This document shows positions 33,959 through 45,899 of a stretch of 64,000 nucleotides of DNA, in pieces. Position 1 is the first letter of the stretch. Each line of letters opens with the position of its first letter. The stretch is from the NCBI GenBank assembly GCA_008729055.1, contig SDUX01000002.1, positions 4,987,874 to 5,051,873 on the forward strand, written 5' to 3'. The DNA is from Pyropia haitanensis. Taxonomy: Eukaryota; Rhodophyta; Bangiophyceae; Bangiales; Bangiaceae. A program made the translations under genes and the position numbers. Below the pieces are notes generated by a model, which made no database searches, had not been told where the DNA came from, and saw only the letters and a list, made by a program, of their open reading frames with translations.

Positions 33959-36900
33959 TCCATGAGCGGCTCGGACGCGGCCGTCGGGCGGAGCACGACG
34001 GTGATGTTGCAGCCGCGGTAGACGCCGTCAGGGAGGGGGAGCTGCGGCGCCAGCCGCGTGTCGCCGGGCTGCGTCGCGCCGCCCGCGCCGACAACGCGGG
34101 CGGCCGCCGCGGCCGCCGTGCTGACGGTGGCGGGCGCGAGCGGCGCTACCGCCCCTGCCGACGTGGCCGGCGCGGCGGAGGCGCCCACCGTCGCCGCCGC
34201 CGCCACCGCCGCCGCCGTCGCCGCGTCGGCAAGCCCGCCGTGGGTGCGGCGGACGGGGCGGCCCGCCGGCGACCGCTGCCGCGCGGCGTCCGCCCACGCC
34301 ACCCGCGACGCGGCGGGCGTCGACGCGACGGCCACGGTGGCGGGGGGGATCTCTTCCACAGGCGGCGACGCCCGCGGCGGCGACCGCGACGGCAACGCGC
34401 GGTCGACCGGTACCGCGCCGCCGGTGGGCGGCGGCGACAGCACCACCGCATCGCACGCGTCGTACAGGGTGTCGTCATCGCCGTGGGTGTCGTAGGCTGC
34501 GGCGGCTGCGGGCGCCTCGGCCGTGGCCGGCTCGCCAGCAGCAGCGCCGGGGGCGGCGTCGGCCGTTGCCGGTGCCGCGGCGGCCGGCGCTGCCGCCGCT
34601 GGTGCTGCCGCGGGCGCAGTCGCCGCCGCTGCTGCCGTCGTGCGCGGGGGGGACTGTGCCGACGGCTGCTCTGACGGCGCAGTTGGTGCCGACGCGGCAG
34701 CACCACGGCGGCGGCGGCGCCCAGTGACCATGGGCGTCCCTTGTCGGGTGGGGGCGGCGGCGGTTGCGCCGCCGCCCTGTCCGGCGCTGCCGTCTGTCGG
34801 CCACGGCCGACCCGACGGGCGGTCCGTCCACCACGGTGCGGCGGCTTGCTCGTCTGCGGGCGCCACCGTCCGGGCAGACGGCACCGTACCTGCCGCCGTG
34901 GACCTTGGTGGGGACGTGGACCGCGGCGGGTTTCTGGCCGCCGAGGAGACCGCCCCCCCATCAGCCGCCGCGGTGCGGGTGCTGCGCGGCGGCGACGACG
35001 CCGACGCGACTACCACCACTTGTGGCGGCGGCGATGCCGACGTGACGACCACCACCTGTGGTGGCGTTGGTGTAACGGGTACGACCACCTCCACCGGCGA
35101 CGGGGGCGGCGATGGGGACTCGTCGCCCGCATCTTTGGCTGCCCGGGGCGACGGGGAGACAGCGGCTAGGGAGTCGGTTGCGCGGGGGCTCCCGCCTCCA
35201 CCCACGTCCCTGCCGTCCACACGCTCCTGTAGCCATCCCCAGAGCATGCCACGGGCGGTCGTGTCGGCCAAACCGTTGTCGCCTTCCGGACCGCTGCGGG
35301 CGGCCCAGGTGGTGCCGCGCGGGACGCCGCGCCGCCCGGGTGGGAGAGGGCAGCTGCCAGATGCTACTTCTGAAGCCCCTGTCGTGAGCGCAGCGCCGCC
35401 CCTGGGGCTACCAGTGTAGCCGCCCGTGATGCCGCCGGCGCTTCCACGCACATCCTCGCCCCTCCCTCCGCCCCCGTCGCTGTCGGCATCCCCATCATCC
35501 CCCTGACTTGCGGCCGTCGCCGACAACGAGTCCGTCGGCGTACCATGCTCCTCTGACATGGTGTTCACCAGCGACACGGCCGAGAGGATGTCGTCGGCGC
35601 TCACCACCGGCTGCAAGCGGGCGCCGTCATCACCGTCGTCGCCGCGGCCCGTGGTGCCGCCCGTGGTGTGGCGGCGGCGGCCGTCTGGGTCACGCCGCAC
35701 CCGCCCCTCATCCTGTCCCAGCAACACGGACGCACGGCGGCGGTCCTCCGTGGTCTCCTCCTGCTCAAAGCGCGCGTACTCCTCGGCCAGGCTGCCGTGA
35801 ATGTCCATGTGGAGCCACGCGCCGCCGCGGGCGGTGGGGCCCGCAGGGGGGCGCCCGCCGCGTGTTGCCGCGCCGGGCTTGGCGCTGCGTGCCGCGGCGG
35901 CGGGCGGCGCCGACGGGGCGGTAGCAGGCAGCGCCACCACTGGGAGTGACGACGAAGCGGGCAGGGCAAAGGGCGGCACGGAATCCGCGGGCGCCAAGGG
36001 TGCCATTGGTGGCGGCGGCGTGGTCGCGCGTACCCCCTCGGGCGGCGACAGCGGCGACATGGAGGGTGCCGACGGCGGCCGCGTGGCGGTGGCTCCCGGC
36101 CGTTCGGCCATATCCCAGCGGGACGCCGTCCAGCTGCGGCTGGCGCCACGCCCCCCTCCCCCCCCACCCCCCGCCGCCACGGGCGGCGCCGACGGCACTG
36201 CCGCGGCGCCCGTGCGCGCCACCCCCAGCCGCCCCGCCAGCGCCTCGATCGCCGACGCAAGGGCGCCAATGAGTGGCCGGCCGCGCCAAGCGTGGCCCAT
36301 CGCCGCGTCGGCGAGCGCGCGCACCTCTCCCGCGGGCCCGTCGGTCGGGGTGCCCCCCCACGGGGGCCGCTCCCCCGCCTGCACGGCCGCGGCAATCGCG
36401 GGCGCGCTGCCGCCGGCGCCCTTGGCGGCGATGAGCGCCGCCCAGGGGGGCTGGACGGTCAGCAGCTCCTGCGCGAGCACCCCCCACGCGTACACGTCGG
36501 CGGCGAGGTCGCGCTCCCACCGGGGCACCCGCTGGCTAAACGCCTCGGGCGGTACGTACGCGGTGCGGAGCGCGCCGCCTGTGCGGTTCATGGTGCTGCC
36601 GTGGAGGGCGGTGGCGGCGCCGCCGCCATCGTCGGCGTCGGTGTCCATGCAGCGGGCGAGCGCAAAGTCCGCCACCTTGGCGGCGCCGCTCCAGTGGCGG
36701 CGCGGCGCGCCGCCCGCGTTCCCGTCGTCACCGCCGCTGCCGTCGTCGACGCCGTCGTTGCTGTCGCGGTTGCCACCCACGTTGTCCCAATTGAGCGGCT
36801 CTGTCAAGAGGATGTTGGTGGCACTCAGCCGCCCGTGCAGCGTCGACTGGCCGTGCAGATACGCCACGCCCGCGGCCACGTCAGCCAGCACGCGGACCAC

Positions 36901-37602
36901 TGTCGGCAGGGGCACCCCCCCCGCGGTCACCCCCGCCGCCCGCGCGGTGGCCAGGCCCCCCGCCAGGCTCCCCCCCGCCATGTACTCCATCACCAGCAAC
37001 GATGGCACGGACGGGGCGCTGCGGTAGGCCGACGCGATGCCCACAAACTGAACCAGACACGGGTGGGACAGCCGCGCGTACGTGGCCACCTCGGTGGCAA
37101 AGCGGCCCGCCGCACGGACGGCCTTGCGCGCCTCGGGGGTGAGTGGCGCCGTCGACGGCGGCGCGGCGCCGTCAATGCCGCCACCGCTGCCGCCGCCGCC
37201 GCCGCCAACGCCGCCGCCCGTCGGCAGCACCGACCGCCGGCGGATGAGCTTGACCGCCACCGGGGTGGCGCCGTCCAGGGTGCCCCGGTAGATGGCGCCG
37301 TACGTGCCCGAGCCGAGGAGGCTCGTGGGGGTGGGCGCCCACGACAGTCGGTCGGGCGGCAGCAGGGGCGGGAGGCACGCCAGGTCGTGCGGCGCGGGCG
37401 CCGTCCGCGCCTTGGGCGGCCGTGTCCGGCCAACGGGGGGAAGGTTGGCGGGGGCGACCGGCGCCGACGGCGGCGGCGGCTCCGAGCCGGGCGGCGCAGA
37501 CGGCGCGTGGCTGGGAGGAACCGTCGGCGCCGTGGCGGGGAGCAGTGAGGGGGGGGGGGGGGCTGACGGCATGGACGCGTAGAAGGATGATGACGGGTCC
37601 AT
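33694..37602 (-). CDS. Large TKL-family pseudokinase
   Basis: A 1302-aa protein from the ATG at 37602 (MDPSSSFYAS). After a Pro-rich leader, residues ~93-440 are a TKL/tyrosine-kinase-like domain: glycine loop LGSGTYGAIYRG (about 96-107), VAVK (Lys118), helix-C Glu in FATEVATYARLSH (Glu171), hinge VMEYMAGGSL and DVYAWGVLAQELL. The catalytic loop reads LHGRLSATNILL: the HRD aspartate is Arg258 and the usual Lys is Ser. DFG is DFA (312-314) and APE is PPE. The metal-binding Asp and Asn are kept, so nucleotide binding is possible but phosphotransfer unlikely. The remaining ~860 residues are Ala/Pro/Thr-rich and disordered, with a repeat PPQVVVV-T/A-SAS and a basic C-terminal end. A signalling scaffold is the likely role. 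Confidence 0.85.
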
Positions 37603-37722
37603 GCCGCCGGGAAGAAGGGTGGTAGACCACGGGAAAAGGGGAGGAGTACCGCGGCGGGAATCGGGGCGTGGGCAGCAACCTCGAGCTCCGCGACCCACCA
37701 ACTCGTTCGCGACTACCCCTAT

Positions 37723-37730
37723 GTATATAC
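37723..37730 (-). promoter_or_regulatory. TATA-like element upstream of the pseudokinase
   Basis: TATATACA on the minus strand, 121-128 bp upstream of the ATG, in a locally AT-rich patch within otherwise GC-rich sequence. Confidence 0.5.
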
Positions 37731-39572
37731 GAGATCAACTATGGTGCCGCACGGGTGCCTGCTACCGCACGACCGAACACCGCTGTCCCGTCGGGGGGCG
37801 CAGTGTTAAGGTCCCACCGGCACGCACACGACGTCCAGCACGGGCAAGAGGGGTCGCTCGTGGAAGCCGCCCACCAAGAGCACGGCAAGGTGTACAGCAG
37901 GGTGCCTGCGGGCGGGCGATGAACGATCGTTGCGCCTCCGCACACGGCCGTGCGGTGGCACGGGCGCGCGCGGCAGCACGGCGGATGCCAGCGCGTCGAG
38001 CCGGTCCCTACAGAACAACCGTACTCGCAGTCGACACAGGGGAGGGGAAGGGGCGCGGGGCGGCCTGTGAGAGCACCCCTATGCACTACGGGTCGCGAGG
38101 GGGGGGGGTGTCCCACGTGCCGCGTCACTCCCGCTCCCCCCCATCCTCTGCACCCACCCCCCACACGCAGCCGACGCCTCTCACCACGTTCCCTCCATCC
38201 CTCTGGCCGGGCGCCAGAAAGTGGCGTCCCCGCACCGACGGCTGTTTTTTTCACCCCCGCAGACGGACTGTGTCGTTTAATCCCGTCGCCGTGCTCGAGC
38301 ACCCTTCCGCGCGCTCCGCCGTGCGTTGTTCGCTCTCGCGCCGGCCCGCCGCCCTCTCGAGCGGGGCCCCAGCGCCGGTTTGTGGGGGCGAGCACCCAAC
38401 GGGTGGAACGAGACGTCACGGGGCAATGATTCACGCGGCGCGGAGGGGCCAATAGCGGCCGCCCGCCCTTGGCGGGCGCAACGTATGCTGACCATGGATG
38501 GACATGCATTGCTGGCAGGCGTACCCGCGCGCGTGATTTTATGGGCGTCAAGGCCGAAGCCGCCACTTTGTACCGAACAATCCCTGCATCACGTCCGTAC
38601 AGAGGAAAGAGTGCCACGTTTCGGACGTGCTGGTGGCCACCATGCCAGCCGCGTCGCCGCGGACAAATGGGCCCCGCTGCGCCGTCCACACCGATGCGGC
38701 TCAAGCTCCCCCCCGCCTGTCTATTTTTGGCCTCGACCGCGCCGCGCGATGCCCGTCCCGTAGGCAAGGGGAGTGAGTCCCTTCCACCGTCGCGAGCTGG
38801 GTGCACAGAGTGCTGGCGTGGTCATGCAACCGAGTCCGGTCCGCCCCCCCCCACCCCACCGGCCCTCCTTCCCCACCCAGCCGACTCTGTACCGCGGCCA
38901 TGGGCACCGCTTGGGGCAGCCGCGGCCAGGGATCCACAGTGGCAGCGCTTCCGAGGTGCTCCCCCCATCCAACAACAGTGGTCCACTGGGAAAATGGGGC
39001 GGGGGGAGGCGTGGAGGCTCTACCAGAGAGGGAGACCTGAAGCGATGCTGCACAGCCATTGTTTATTTCTGTTGGGCTGGTGGCAACACACCGAAAAAAC
39101 GTATAAACCACAGAGGGACAAGAACGCTCGTCCGCAATACAACACGGACGTTCCGACAGGCCTTTGACCATGGGGGGGCCAATGGTGCACTACGGTAATG
39201 CCCGTCGACGACCAACGTCGATCCCACTCTGCTCTTCCCTTCGGGCGTCGTATGGACCCTCGCGGGAGTCCGGGACCGCTCTTTCTCCGCCCGTTGTTCG
39301 CTGCAAGTTGTTTCGCCAGGGCATTTTCTTCTAGACTCAGACTGACATCGATGCCGTCTTGAGAACACAGGCCAGCAACGGTACAGAATTAAAGTCCCGA
39401 CTTTATACACTCCGGAGATCACCCAGAAACAGTCAAGATGGCTGCACCCTCTCTCTGTGCACTGAGAGAGCAGCCGTGGCTCCCTAAGGATGTATGCCCC
39501 GTTGCCACTCGCCCGCCGTAGTCCCGCGGCGAGCAGCAATCGTCTACTGGCACGCACCACCGCCACTCCTCC
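37731..39572. other. 1.8-kb spacer without a supportable gene
   Basis: A 355-codon minus-strand frame (38806-37739) and others exist, but they are Arg/Gly/Pro-rich with no domain. A small GC hairpin (about 38460-38475) and CCAAT motifs near 38450 and 39177 are visible. The right end is the cupin 3' UTR. Confidence 0.4.
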
Positions 39573-40244
39573 TCAATGCCGGCGGTGCTTGTCGTCCTTT
39601 TCCGGCTGCCCCTTGCCCGGGTTGCCCGAGATCTTGTCGCACACCCGCTTGGCCGCCTCATCCGACACCCCCAGCGCCGACGCGACGGCCGCGTCGGGCG
39701 CGTCGCAGAACCGTGCGCTCACCGTGATCGTCCCCGGGTCGCCCTTGCCGAGCACCGCCATCGCCTCGCAGCCCTTCCGCGCCACGCACCGCTGGCCATG
39801 GATGAGGCCGCGGGGGAACACGGCCAGGCCGCCCGGGTGGAGGGTGTTCTCAATCACCCGCACCGACGGGCCGTTCTCCTCCACGATGAAAACCTCCAAG
39901 ATGCCCTTGGTCAGGAAGAGCGTCTCGGACGCCCGCGGGTGGGTGTGCGGCAGGTTGTGCGCGAACTCGTCTAGGCTGATGAGCGCAAACGAGGTGTCTA
40001 CGTCCGGCAGGCCCAGCACTTGGAAGACCCCCTGGTTTCCGGCGCGGATGTTGCCCGCATCGTTGGGGGTGCCCGCAATCTTGGTCGTGTCGATCGCAAA
40101 GTCCGCATCGTTGAACTTGGCCCGCAGCTGTGCGGCGGTCGGGAAGAGGGGCGCGCGGGGGCGGGGCGTCGCGGCCGCGGCGTTGGCCAGGAGCGCCACC
40201 ATCGCCGCTACGCAGGCAGTCTTGGCGGTAAAGGAGCGGCTCAT
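39573..40244 (-). CDS. Secreted germin-like cupin protein
   Basis: A 223-aa single-exon protein. Residues 1-25 (MSRSFTAKTACVAAMVALLA then NAAAA) form a signal peptide, so it is secreted or in the wall. The cupin barrel carries the germin metal ligands: NLPHTHPRASETLF gives His100, His102 and Glu107, and GGLAVFPRGLIHG gives His149, expected to hold manganese. Germins act as oxalate oxidases, superoxide dismutases or structural wall proteins; which applies here cannot be told. The tail after the barrel ends in a charged, His-containing KDDKHRRH. The protein matches family length, and the Met at 40244 directly begins the signal peptide. Confidence 0.93.
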   Translation of the reverse strand: MSRSFTAKTACVAAMVALLANAAAATPRPRAPLFPTAAQLRAKFNDADFAIDTTKIAGTPNDAGNIRAGNQGVFQVLGLPDVDTSFALISLDEFAHNLPHTHPRASETLFLTKGILEVFIVEENGPSVRVIENTLHPGGLAVFPRGLIHGQRCVARKGCEAMAVLGKGDPGTITVSARFCDAPDAAVASALGVSDEAAKRVCDKISGNPGKGQPEKDDKHRRH

Positions 40245-40390
40245 GGTGAAGGGTGGACGGATGGAGGGGGTGGAAGTAAGTGAGTAAGAGCGTGCGGGTG
40301 TGCCGGAGTGCTGACGGGTGTGCGTGTTGCTACCGTTGAGTTGGTGGGTGAGGATGACGGACCGAGAACAATAGAGAGGCACCCGGAGGG

Positions 40391-40397
40391 TATTTAT
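40391..40397 (-). promoter_or_regulatory. TATA-like element upstream of the germin-like gene
   Basis: ATAAATA on the minus strand (CACCATAAATACC), about 150 bp before the ATG. Confidence 0.5.
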
Positions 40398-43182
40398 GGT
40401 GTGGGAGGCGATGCACTCAGCTACACGAGATATGAAGTCTCCTGGTGCAGGAGCACCTCGTGGCCCCCAATCCCAGCGTCCTCTAATGTGCCGGCGAGTG
40501 CGCCATGTAGGTGTAAACTCCCCCACAGGCGAGGACGGAAGCGCGGACGGAATCGGGACGGATTCGGCCACGCTCATGCGTGAGCGGCACCCATGCGGTG
40601 CCGCTGTCGCTGCTGGAGCATCAGCTACACCGCAGAGCCGCGGCAAAAAGTGACCCACTCTACTCACCGGCCCGCGCAGGGTGCGCGCGGGACACTTCCA
40701 CCAGGCCGCGGGAGCGCCGCCGTGGCCCAGGCTATGTGTCGTCGGATCAGTGCGGTGGCACGCGAGGACCGCGGTCCAGACGTTGGCCCGCCACGCTGGA
40801 TGTCCTGCACGCGTGGACCACAAGCGTGGTGGACATTACAGTTTCGCGCGAGCTTGTTGACACTTACCAAGTGGCCTCGTGGGGTTGAATTGGCGTCCAT
40901 GACTCGTCCTTCGGGTCACAAGGCGCGTCACACCCACCCACCCCATTCAGACCATGGACAGGGGGTCTTGATGTGGGCTTGTATGAGTCACAATACAGTA
41001 CAGGCATGGACGTGCGCTGGTCCTTCCTGTTCGTAATTTTCATGGCCACCACCAGGGCGCCCTCCAGCAGCGGGGCAGCACGATGGGCCCCCTCGCTCTG
41101 CTTCCTGTTTACCACATGCCACGGCGCAGTGCCTGCAAGAGCGGGACCACGGACTTCTTGCAGTTCTGGTGTTCTACGGAGTTGCGAGGAACTCTGACCC
41201 CCGCGCATCGCTTGTTCAGGCCGCTTTTTTCGCATTTTTCGTGTTCTGCGCTTCACGCGCACGATCCGACCTCGCGTCAGTGACTGTAGTGGTCCTACAA
41301 GGAGCGCCGTATGTCTGGCAGAGCTGTAGTACAGCGAGAACAGCCGGTACTCGATCGGAGCGCTTCGCACAGCGGATGGAAACGAACTGTTGAGGAGAAC
41401 AGCATTTTCAGACAACGCTTATCGCGTTTCGCTGAGGAGCTATCAAGGCTGCTCCGGGGAACATGCTGACCAAGCAGAAAATCTCCGGTTGCACACATTG
41501 GCAGGCCGGCTGTGAGAGAACCACTGATGTGGGATGAATGCGGCGCTTTCGGAGCTCGCTCAACGATCGAGCGTTTTCATTGGACACCAGCTGACCAACC
41601 AAGCCCGAGAGTTTTCTTGTTTCAGGCGACAAGCAAGTGCCTGTGGGGCGCACCAGGAACCGCGCCAGGAGGCAACCGCGGCGTACATGTCGCGGACATT
41701 TCTGCTCGTCACAGGGGAAAGCTGGGCCGTCCTCATTTTGACCGCAAGGCCACACACAATGCACGATTCAGAGCGAGCTTGGCTACGTGCTTGAAGAGGA
41801 CCGATGTTGGAGTTGGCATGCACGTGAGACAGAGGGCAACAGGGTCGTGCAATGGGTCCTGTTGTCCCCTGGCTCACGTGTGCGAATATGGTAAGTTGCT
41901 TCTTTGCTCCACAGCGCACCCGAGCAGATAGACCGGAAGCTAGGCGCTCTCCAGTCCAACACCTGCCACGGGATGAGAGCGAGCTACACCGGAACGCAAC
42001 GGGTGTTGGAAACAGCCTCCAGTACGAGCAAGGAGATAATCTGGGCACGCGGAGAGGGCGATGTGTCTTCCGCTTGGCGCTCTGTATCGAACCCGCCAAC
42101 CGAGTGCAGTCAAGGCGGTGCCATTGCAACGGATCCGTCAGGGCTGGGGCCAACTCGTGCTGGCGCACCCGTCGACTCGGGAAGACACGGCGCAGCAGCT
42201 GTCCGTGATTCTGGATAAGGCCGAGACCGGGGGAAGTTCGTGGGAGGCGCCGTCGCGTGGGGCGGTTGCGTGACATGCCGGGTGAGTCTCGCCGAGCGAC
42301 GAAGTCGGGACGCTCGCCAATCCGCCCATTGCAGGCGCAATCACGCCACCATGGGAGCACCAGGTCGGCCGCTCGGGTTCAATCAGAAACTACGCTCGTT
42401 ACCACCACATCCTTCCAGGCTGCCCACCGCCGGCGGTGAGGCTGCAGCTGCCGCCTCAGCCGCCATCGCCGTGGCGAGCTTTCCTTGCCGAGCTGCCGCC
42501 GGCGCGGGTAGCAGGACTGCCGGCGCCTCGACCGTCACAGCCGCGGTGCCATTCATACGGAACAATGACTTAGCACTAGTGTGCCCCAAAACGTGCCGTT
42601 CATGGGCACCCTCGCCCCGCATAAATCTGGGCGGATGGTCCAGTCGTCCTCGGAGAGAACCTGTTGGGAGATCCCGCCACTTAGGCGCGGCCCCTGCCAC
42701 CCCTTGTGCTGCCTCGCAGTAGCTGGTTGGACGGGAGGAAGTGGAAGAAGCGGGTCCGCTCCGCGCCTTACGGGCTGGTGCCAGAGAGCGGGAGTGGACA
42801 CACCACGCTAATCGCGACGACGCTTCGAGGCGATCTGTCAGTTTTAAGTAAGACTGAACAATCGCGAAGCATCCATTAAGTTCTCATGTCACTTAGTGTA
42901 CATATTCGATCTATGAATTCGAACAAGAACTGTGAAATTACTCTCAGGTTCGAAAAATGTTCGTTCGAAAGTTCTTGTCACCCACCCAGTGTCCTGCCAA
43001 TCATGTTTGCAGGCTCGTGATCTGTTGGACGTTCACGCCGCCTTGGTACGGCTCACCATCTGGAGTACGACATCCACATCCTTCGTCTTGACAACCATCG
43101 CGGGTTCGCTGTCTGTCATTTGTCTTCACTTGTGAAGGCGCTTTCTGTCCTCTGGTGTAGACCGTAGCCCTTTGGTTTTGCT
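40398..43182. other. 2.8-kb gene-poor region with an AT-rich patch
   Basis: GC content is visibly lower than in flanking genes. Frames of 183 codons (41415-40864) and 266 codons (42360-41560) on the minus strand have no domain, repeat or signal peptide, and their amino-acid composition looks random. Bases 42835-42975 are AT-rich with three TTCGAA palindromes. Most of this is probably intergenic; an unrecognised non-coding RNA or a decayed mobile element is possible. Confidence 0.4.
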
Positions 43183-44005
43183 ATGGCAGTCATGATGCCT
43201 CCCCCTACGGTGTCTGGCATGGGCACCGCCGGCCTGGCGTCCCGGGCAGGCATCATCTTCCGGGCCATGCTCCGCACTGTCACCCCACCGCTCCCCTCTT
43301 CCACCCGTGCGGTGACGGGAGGCGCTTCCAACACTGGGCGGAGCATCTCTATTCGCTATGGGAGCGGCACGGCGGCAGCCGTCTTGGGCGCCGTTGCCGC
43401 CGGCGGGGCCACAGGTGCTGCAGCGGATGCAGCGGTGGTGGGCACGGAACCCACCTACGCGTACACGCCAAAGGACACGTACACGCCGACGGTGGAGCTG
43501 CAAACGGAAGTGCAAAAGTCATTTTGGGGCCCGATTGGTGAGCAGATGTCGTTTGGCTGTGCCCTGGGCATCGCGACTGGGTTTTGCCTACGGAAGCTGG
43601 GGCGGATGCTGATGGTGGTGGTGGGTGGGGAGGTCCTCGTGCTCCAGTACATGGCGCACCGGGGCTGGGCGCACGTGGGATGGGATAAGATGGCCCGTGA
43701 CTTGAGCCCGTCGCTCGACGGCAGCCGCTTCCGCGACTCGATTGGACTGCTGGCGTACAAGATGCCGTTTGCCGCCGCGTTTACGGGTGCGTTTGGGGGA
43801 CCCGACGGGTGTAGTAGCTTGCGAACAGGGCGTGATGCGTTACGTTATATTGAGGCTGGGTGGTCAGTCTGGCGTCTTGGGGTTGCACCTCTGATGCGGC
43901 GCATGTTTTGACAGCTCACTTTTTCCGTATTGGCTGCCCTCACTGCTCTGCGCTTGCTTGTCCACCACAGGGGGCGTCTACATGGGGCTTCGTCTCAGCA
44001 AGTGA
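43183..44005 (+). CDS. FUN14-domain mitochondrial membrane protein
   Basis: Two exons, 43183-43786 and 43971-44005, joined over a 184-bp intron (donor GTGCGT, acceptor CCACAG), give 212 aa. The FUN14 domain begins near residue 113 (GPIGEQMSFGCALGIATGFC), continues with VVVGGEVLVLQYMAHRGWAHVGWDKM, and ends with MPFAAAFTG joined to GVYMGLRLSK, which restores the conserved FTGGxxxGxR end. The last exon is only 35 nt. The first ~80 residues are basic and Ser/Ala/Thr-rich, consistent with mitochondrial targeting. Family members such as FUNDC1 sit in the outer mitochondrial membrane, and animal ones act in mitophagy; no YxxL LC3-binding motif is obvious here, so that role is not implied. Confidence 0.92.
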
Positions 44006-44609
44006 GGAGTGCGCGCCGCAGGCGTAGCTGTGTTGTTTTATTTCGTTTGCTATTGCACTGGCGCTCTGTTGACTGCGGTCCTACTTGTTGACGCTGTGCT
44101 TGTCCTTTTTGGCTCGCCGCACCAAGCAGTCGGCGCGTCGCGTGTGGCCACGACGTGTAGGCCGTGCCCACTGCGCCCGGCGGGCCAGCCACGAGCAGTT
44201 ACGACATGCAGCGCGCTGTACGCAGTGGACATGCGAGTTAGCCCGAGATTAAACGACGCGGCAGCGCGACGAGAAGCGCAACGACCAGCCCATCATCAAA
44301 TGATGCGCACTGGTGCATGACAAGGGCCGGCGCAAAACTAGTGCTGCTTGGTGGTGCTGAGGGGTGAGCTCAACGGCGTGCCCAGGGCTGAAGGACCGAG
44401 CAGTTACGTACAGCTGTGGCTGTCGCGTCGTGAACTGCAAGAGAGGAGCGCAATCAATACCGTATCGTGGGGGACGCACTCTATTCTACAGCTTGATTGA
44501 CCCACAGCGCGAGCGCACGTCATCAAAAAAAAAAGCACCTCAGCAGCGGAATGAAGACAGCAACAGCAACTAGAACACAAGACAAGCGGTAGGGCGCGTC
44601 ACAGCGCTC
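44006..44609. other. Spacer between convergent genes
   Basis: Holds the 3' ends of the FUN14 gene (plus) and the DnaJ gene (minus). I see no gene. An A10 run lies near 44525. Confidence 0.45.
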
Positions 44610-45899
44610 CTAGCTCTGTGCGCATTGTACCCTCGGCCGCCCTTCCTCCCCGTCGTCCTCGTCGTACGCCTCACCGCCATTCTGCGTTTGACGTGCATGC
44701 TCTTCGCTAAAGTCGAGCAGCGGGCACTCTTCGACCTCAAAGCCATCCGGCGGCGCATCCGGCCGCGTCTGCGGGCCCAACACAGCCACCAACGCATGCG
44801 CCTGACGGGCACTGACGTTCGTCGGAAAGTTGACCTTGAAGCGCACAAACAGGTAGCCCTTGTCGTACGGCCTCTTCCACGTGGGCATGCCCTCGTTGGG
44901 TACCGACTTGATCGAGTCAGGCTTGATGGTCGCCCCTGGCGCCGACTGGATGTGCAGAAAGCGGCCGTCCAGCTGCTGCACGGTAAACGACACGCCGCAC
45001 AGCGCGTCCACGAGGGAAATTTCCTTCACCATGATGAGGTTGGAGCCCTTGCGGACGAACGACGGGTGCTCCGTCTGCTCCAAGATCACCACCACGTCGC
45101 CGGGGACCAAGCCAGGGTTATCGTTCGCCTCGCCCGTGAACGTAATCTTCTGGCCGCTCTGCATGCCAGGCGCAATGTGCACCTCCAGTACCTTGCGGTC
45201 CTTGACCACCTTGTCACCACCGCACTTGGTGCACTTGTCTAATGGTGCAATGGCGCTGCCCACACCGCCACACACGTTGCACTCGGCCTGCACGCGTTGC
45301 ACCATGCCCGGCGCAATCTGCATGTGGTGGATCTTCACACCCTCCCCGTTACAGCTGCGGCACGTGGTGACGAGCTTGGGGTCCTTGGCGCCGCAGCCAT
45401 TGCAGCCACTGCAAACCCGGTTGCGCACAATGGCCAGCTTCGACGTCCGCCCATTGTACAGGTCGTTCAGGGACACGTTCAGCCGATGCACAACGTCATC
45501 CCCTTTCCTGGGTCCCCGCGACCGGCCGCCACCGCCACCAAACATAGCCGCAAACACGTCCGTCGGATCCATACCGCCACCGCCGCTCTGGTGCTGGGAG
45601 AGGCCCTCCTCCCCATACTCGTCGTAGATGTTCCGCTTCTCATCGTCACTCAGTACTTCGAAAGCGTGCGTGATTTCCTTGAACTTCTCCTCATCACCCC
45701 CGGGCTTGTCGGGGTGGTACTTCAAGCTCAGCTTCCGGTACGCCTTCTTCAGCTGCCCAGAGTCCGCGTCCTTGCTCACACCGAGCGTTTTGTACAGCTT
45801 GGTGGTGTCCGCCGCGGGGCCGCGGCGCATTCCCGGCATGCCGCCCATGCCGGGCATACCACCGGGCATACCGCCCATCCCGGGAAAGCCGCCAAACAT
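44610..45899 (-). CDS. Type I J-domain co-chaperone (DNAJA/Ydj1-like)
   Basis: Stimulates Hsp70 ATPase and delivers clients. From the Met at 45899 the protein has 429 aa; a Met five codons upstream is also possible. A Gly/Met-rich start ([17 protein letters not shown]) leads into the J domain (about 33-98, with HPD at 62-64), then a G/F-type linker and four zinc-finger repeats: CSGCNGCG (163), CRSCNGEG (180), CNVCGGVG (207) and CTKCGGDK (223). Client-binding barrels follow ([28 protein letters not shown]). It ends in CAQS, a CaaX box, as in Ydj1 and human DNAJA1/2, so farnesylation and membrane association are expected. No intron is needed. Confidence 0.96.
   Translation of the reverse strand: MFGGFPGMGGMPGGMPGMGGMPGMRRGPAADTTKLYKTLGVSKDADSGQLKKAYRKLSLKYHPDKPGGDEEKFKEITHAFEVLSDDEKRNIYDEYGEEGLSQHQSGGGGMDPTDVFAAMFGGGGGRSRGPRKGDDVVHRLNVSLNDLYNGRTSKLAIVRNRVCSGCNGCGAKDPKLVTTCRSCNGEGVKIHHMQIAPGMVQRVQAECNVCGGVGSAIAPLDKCTKCGGDKVVKDRKVLEVHIAPGMQSGQKITFTGEANDNPGLVPGDVVVILEQTEHPSFVRKGSNLIMVKEISLVDALCGVSFTVQQLDGRFLHIQSAPGATIKPDSIKSVPNEGMPTWKRPYDKGYLFVRFKVNFPTNVSARQAHALVAVLGPQTRPDAPPDGFEVEECPLLDFSEEHARQTQNGGEAYDEDDGEEGRPRVQCAQS

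Noticed and set aside
37739..38806. 355-codon minus-strand frame upstream of the pseudokinase
   Set aside because: No domain, no signal peptide, and it covers the likely TATA region of the pseudokinase's surroundings.
41560..42360. 266-codon minus-strand frame
   Set aside because: Composition looks like random translation, with no recognisable motif and no splice or promoter context.
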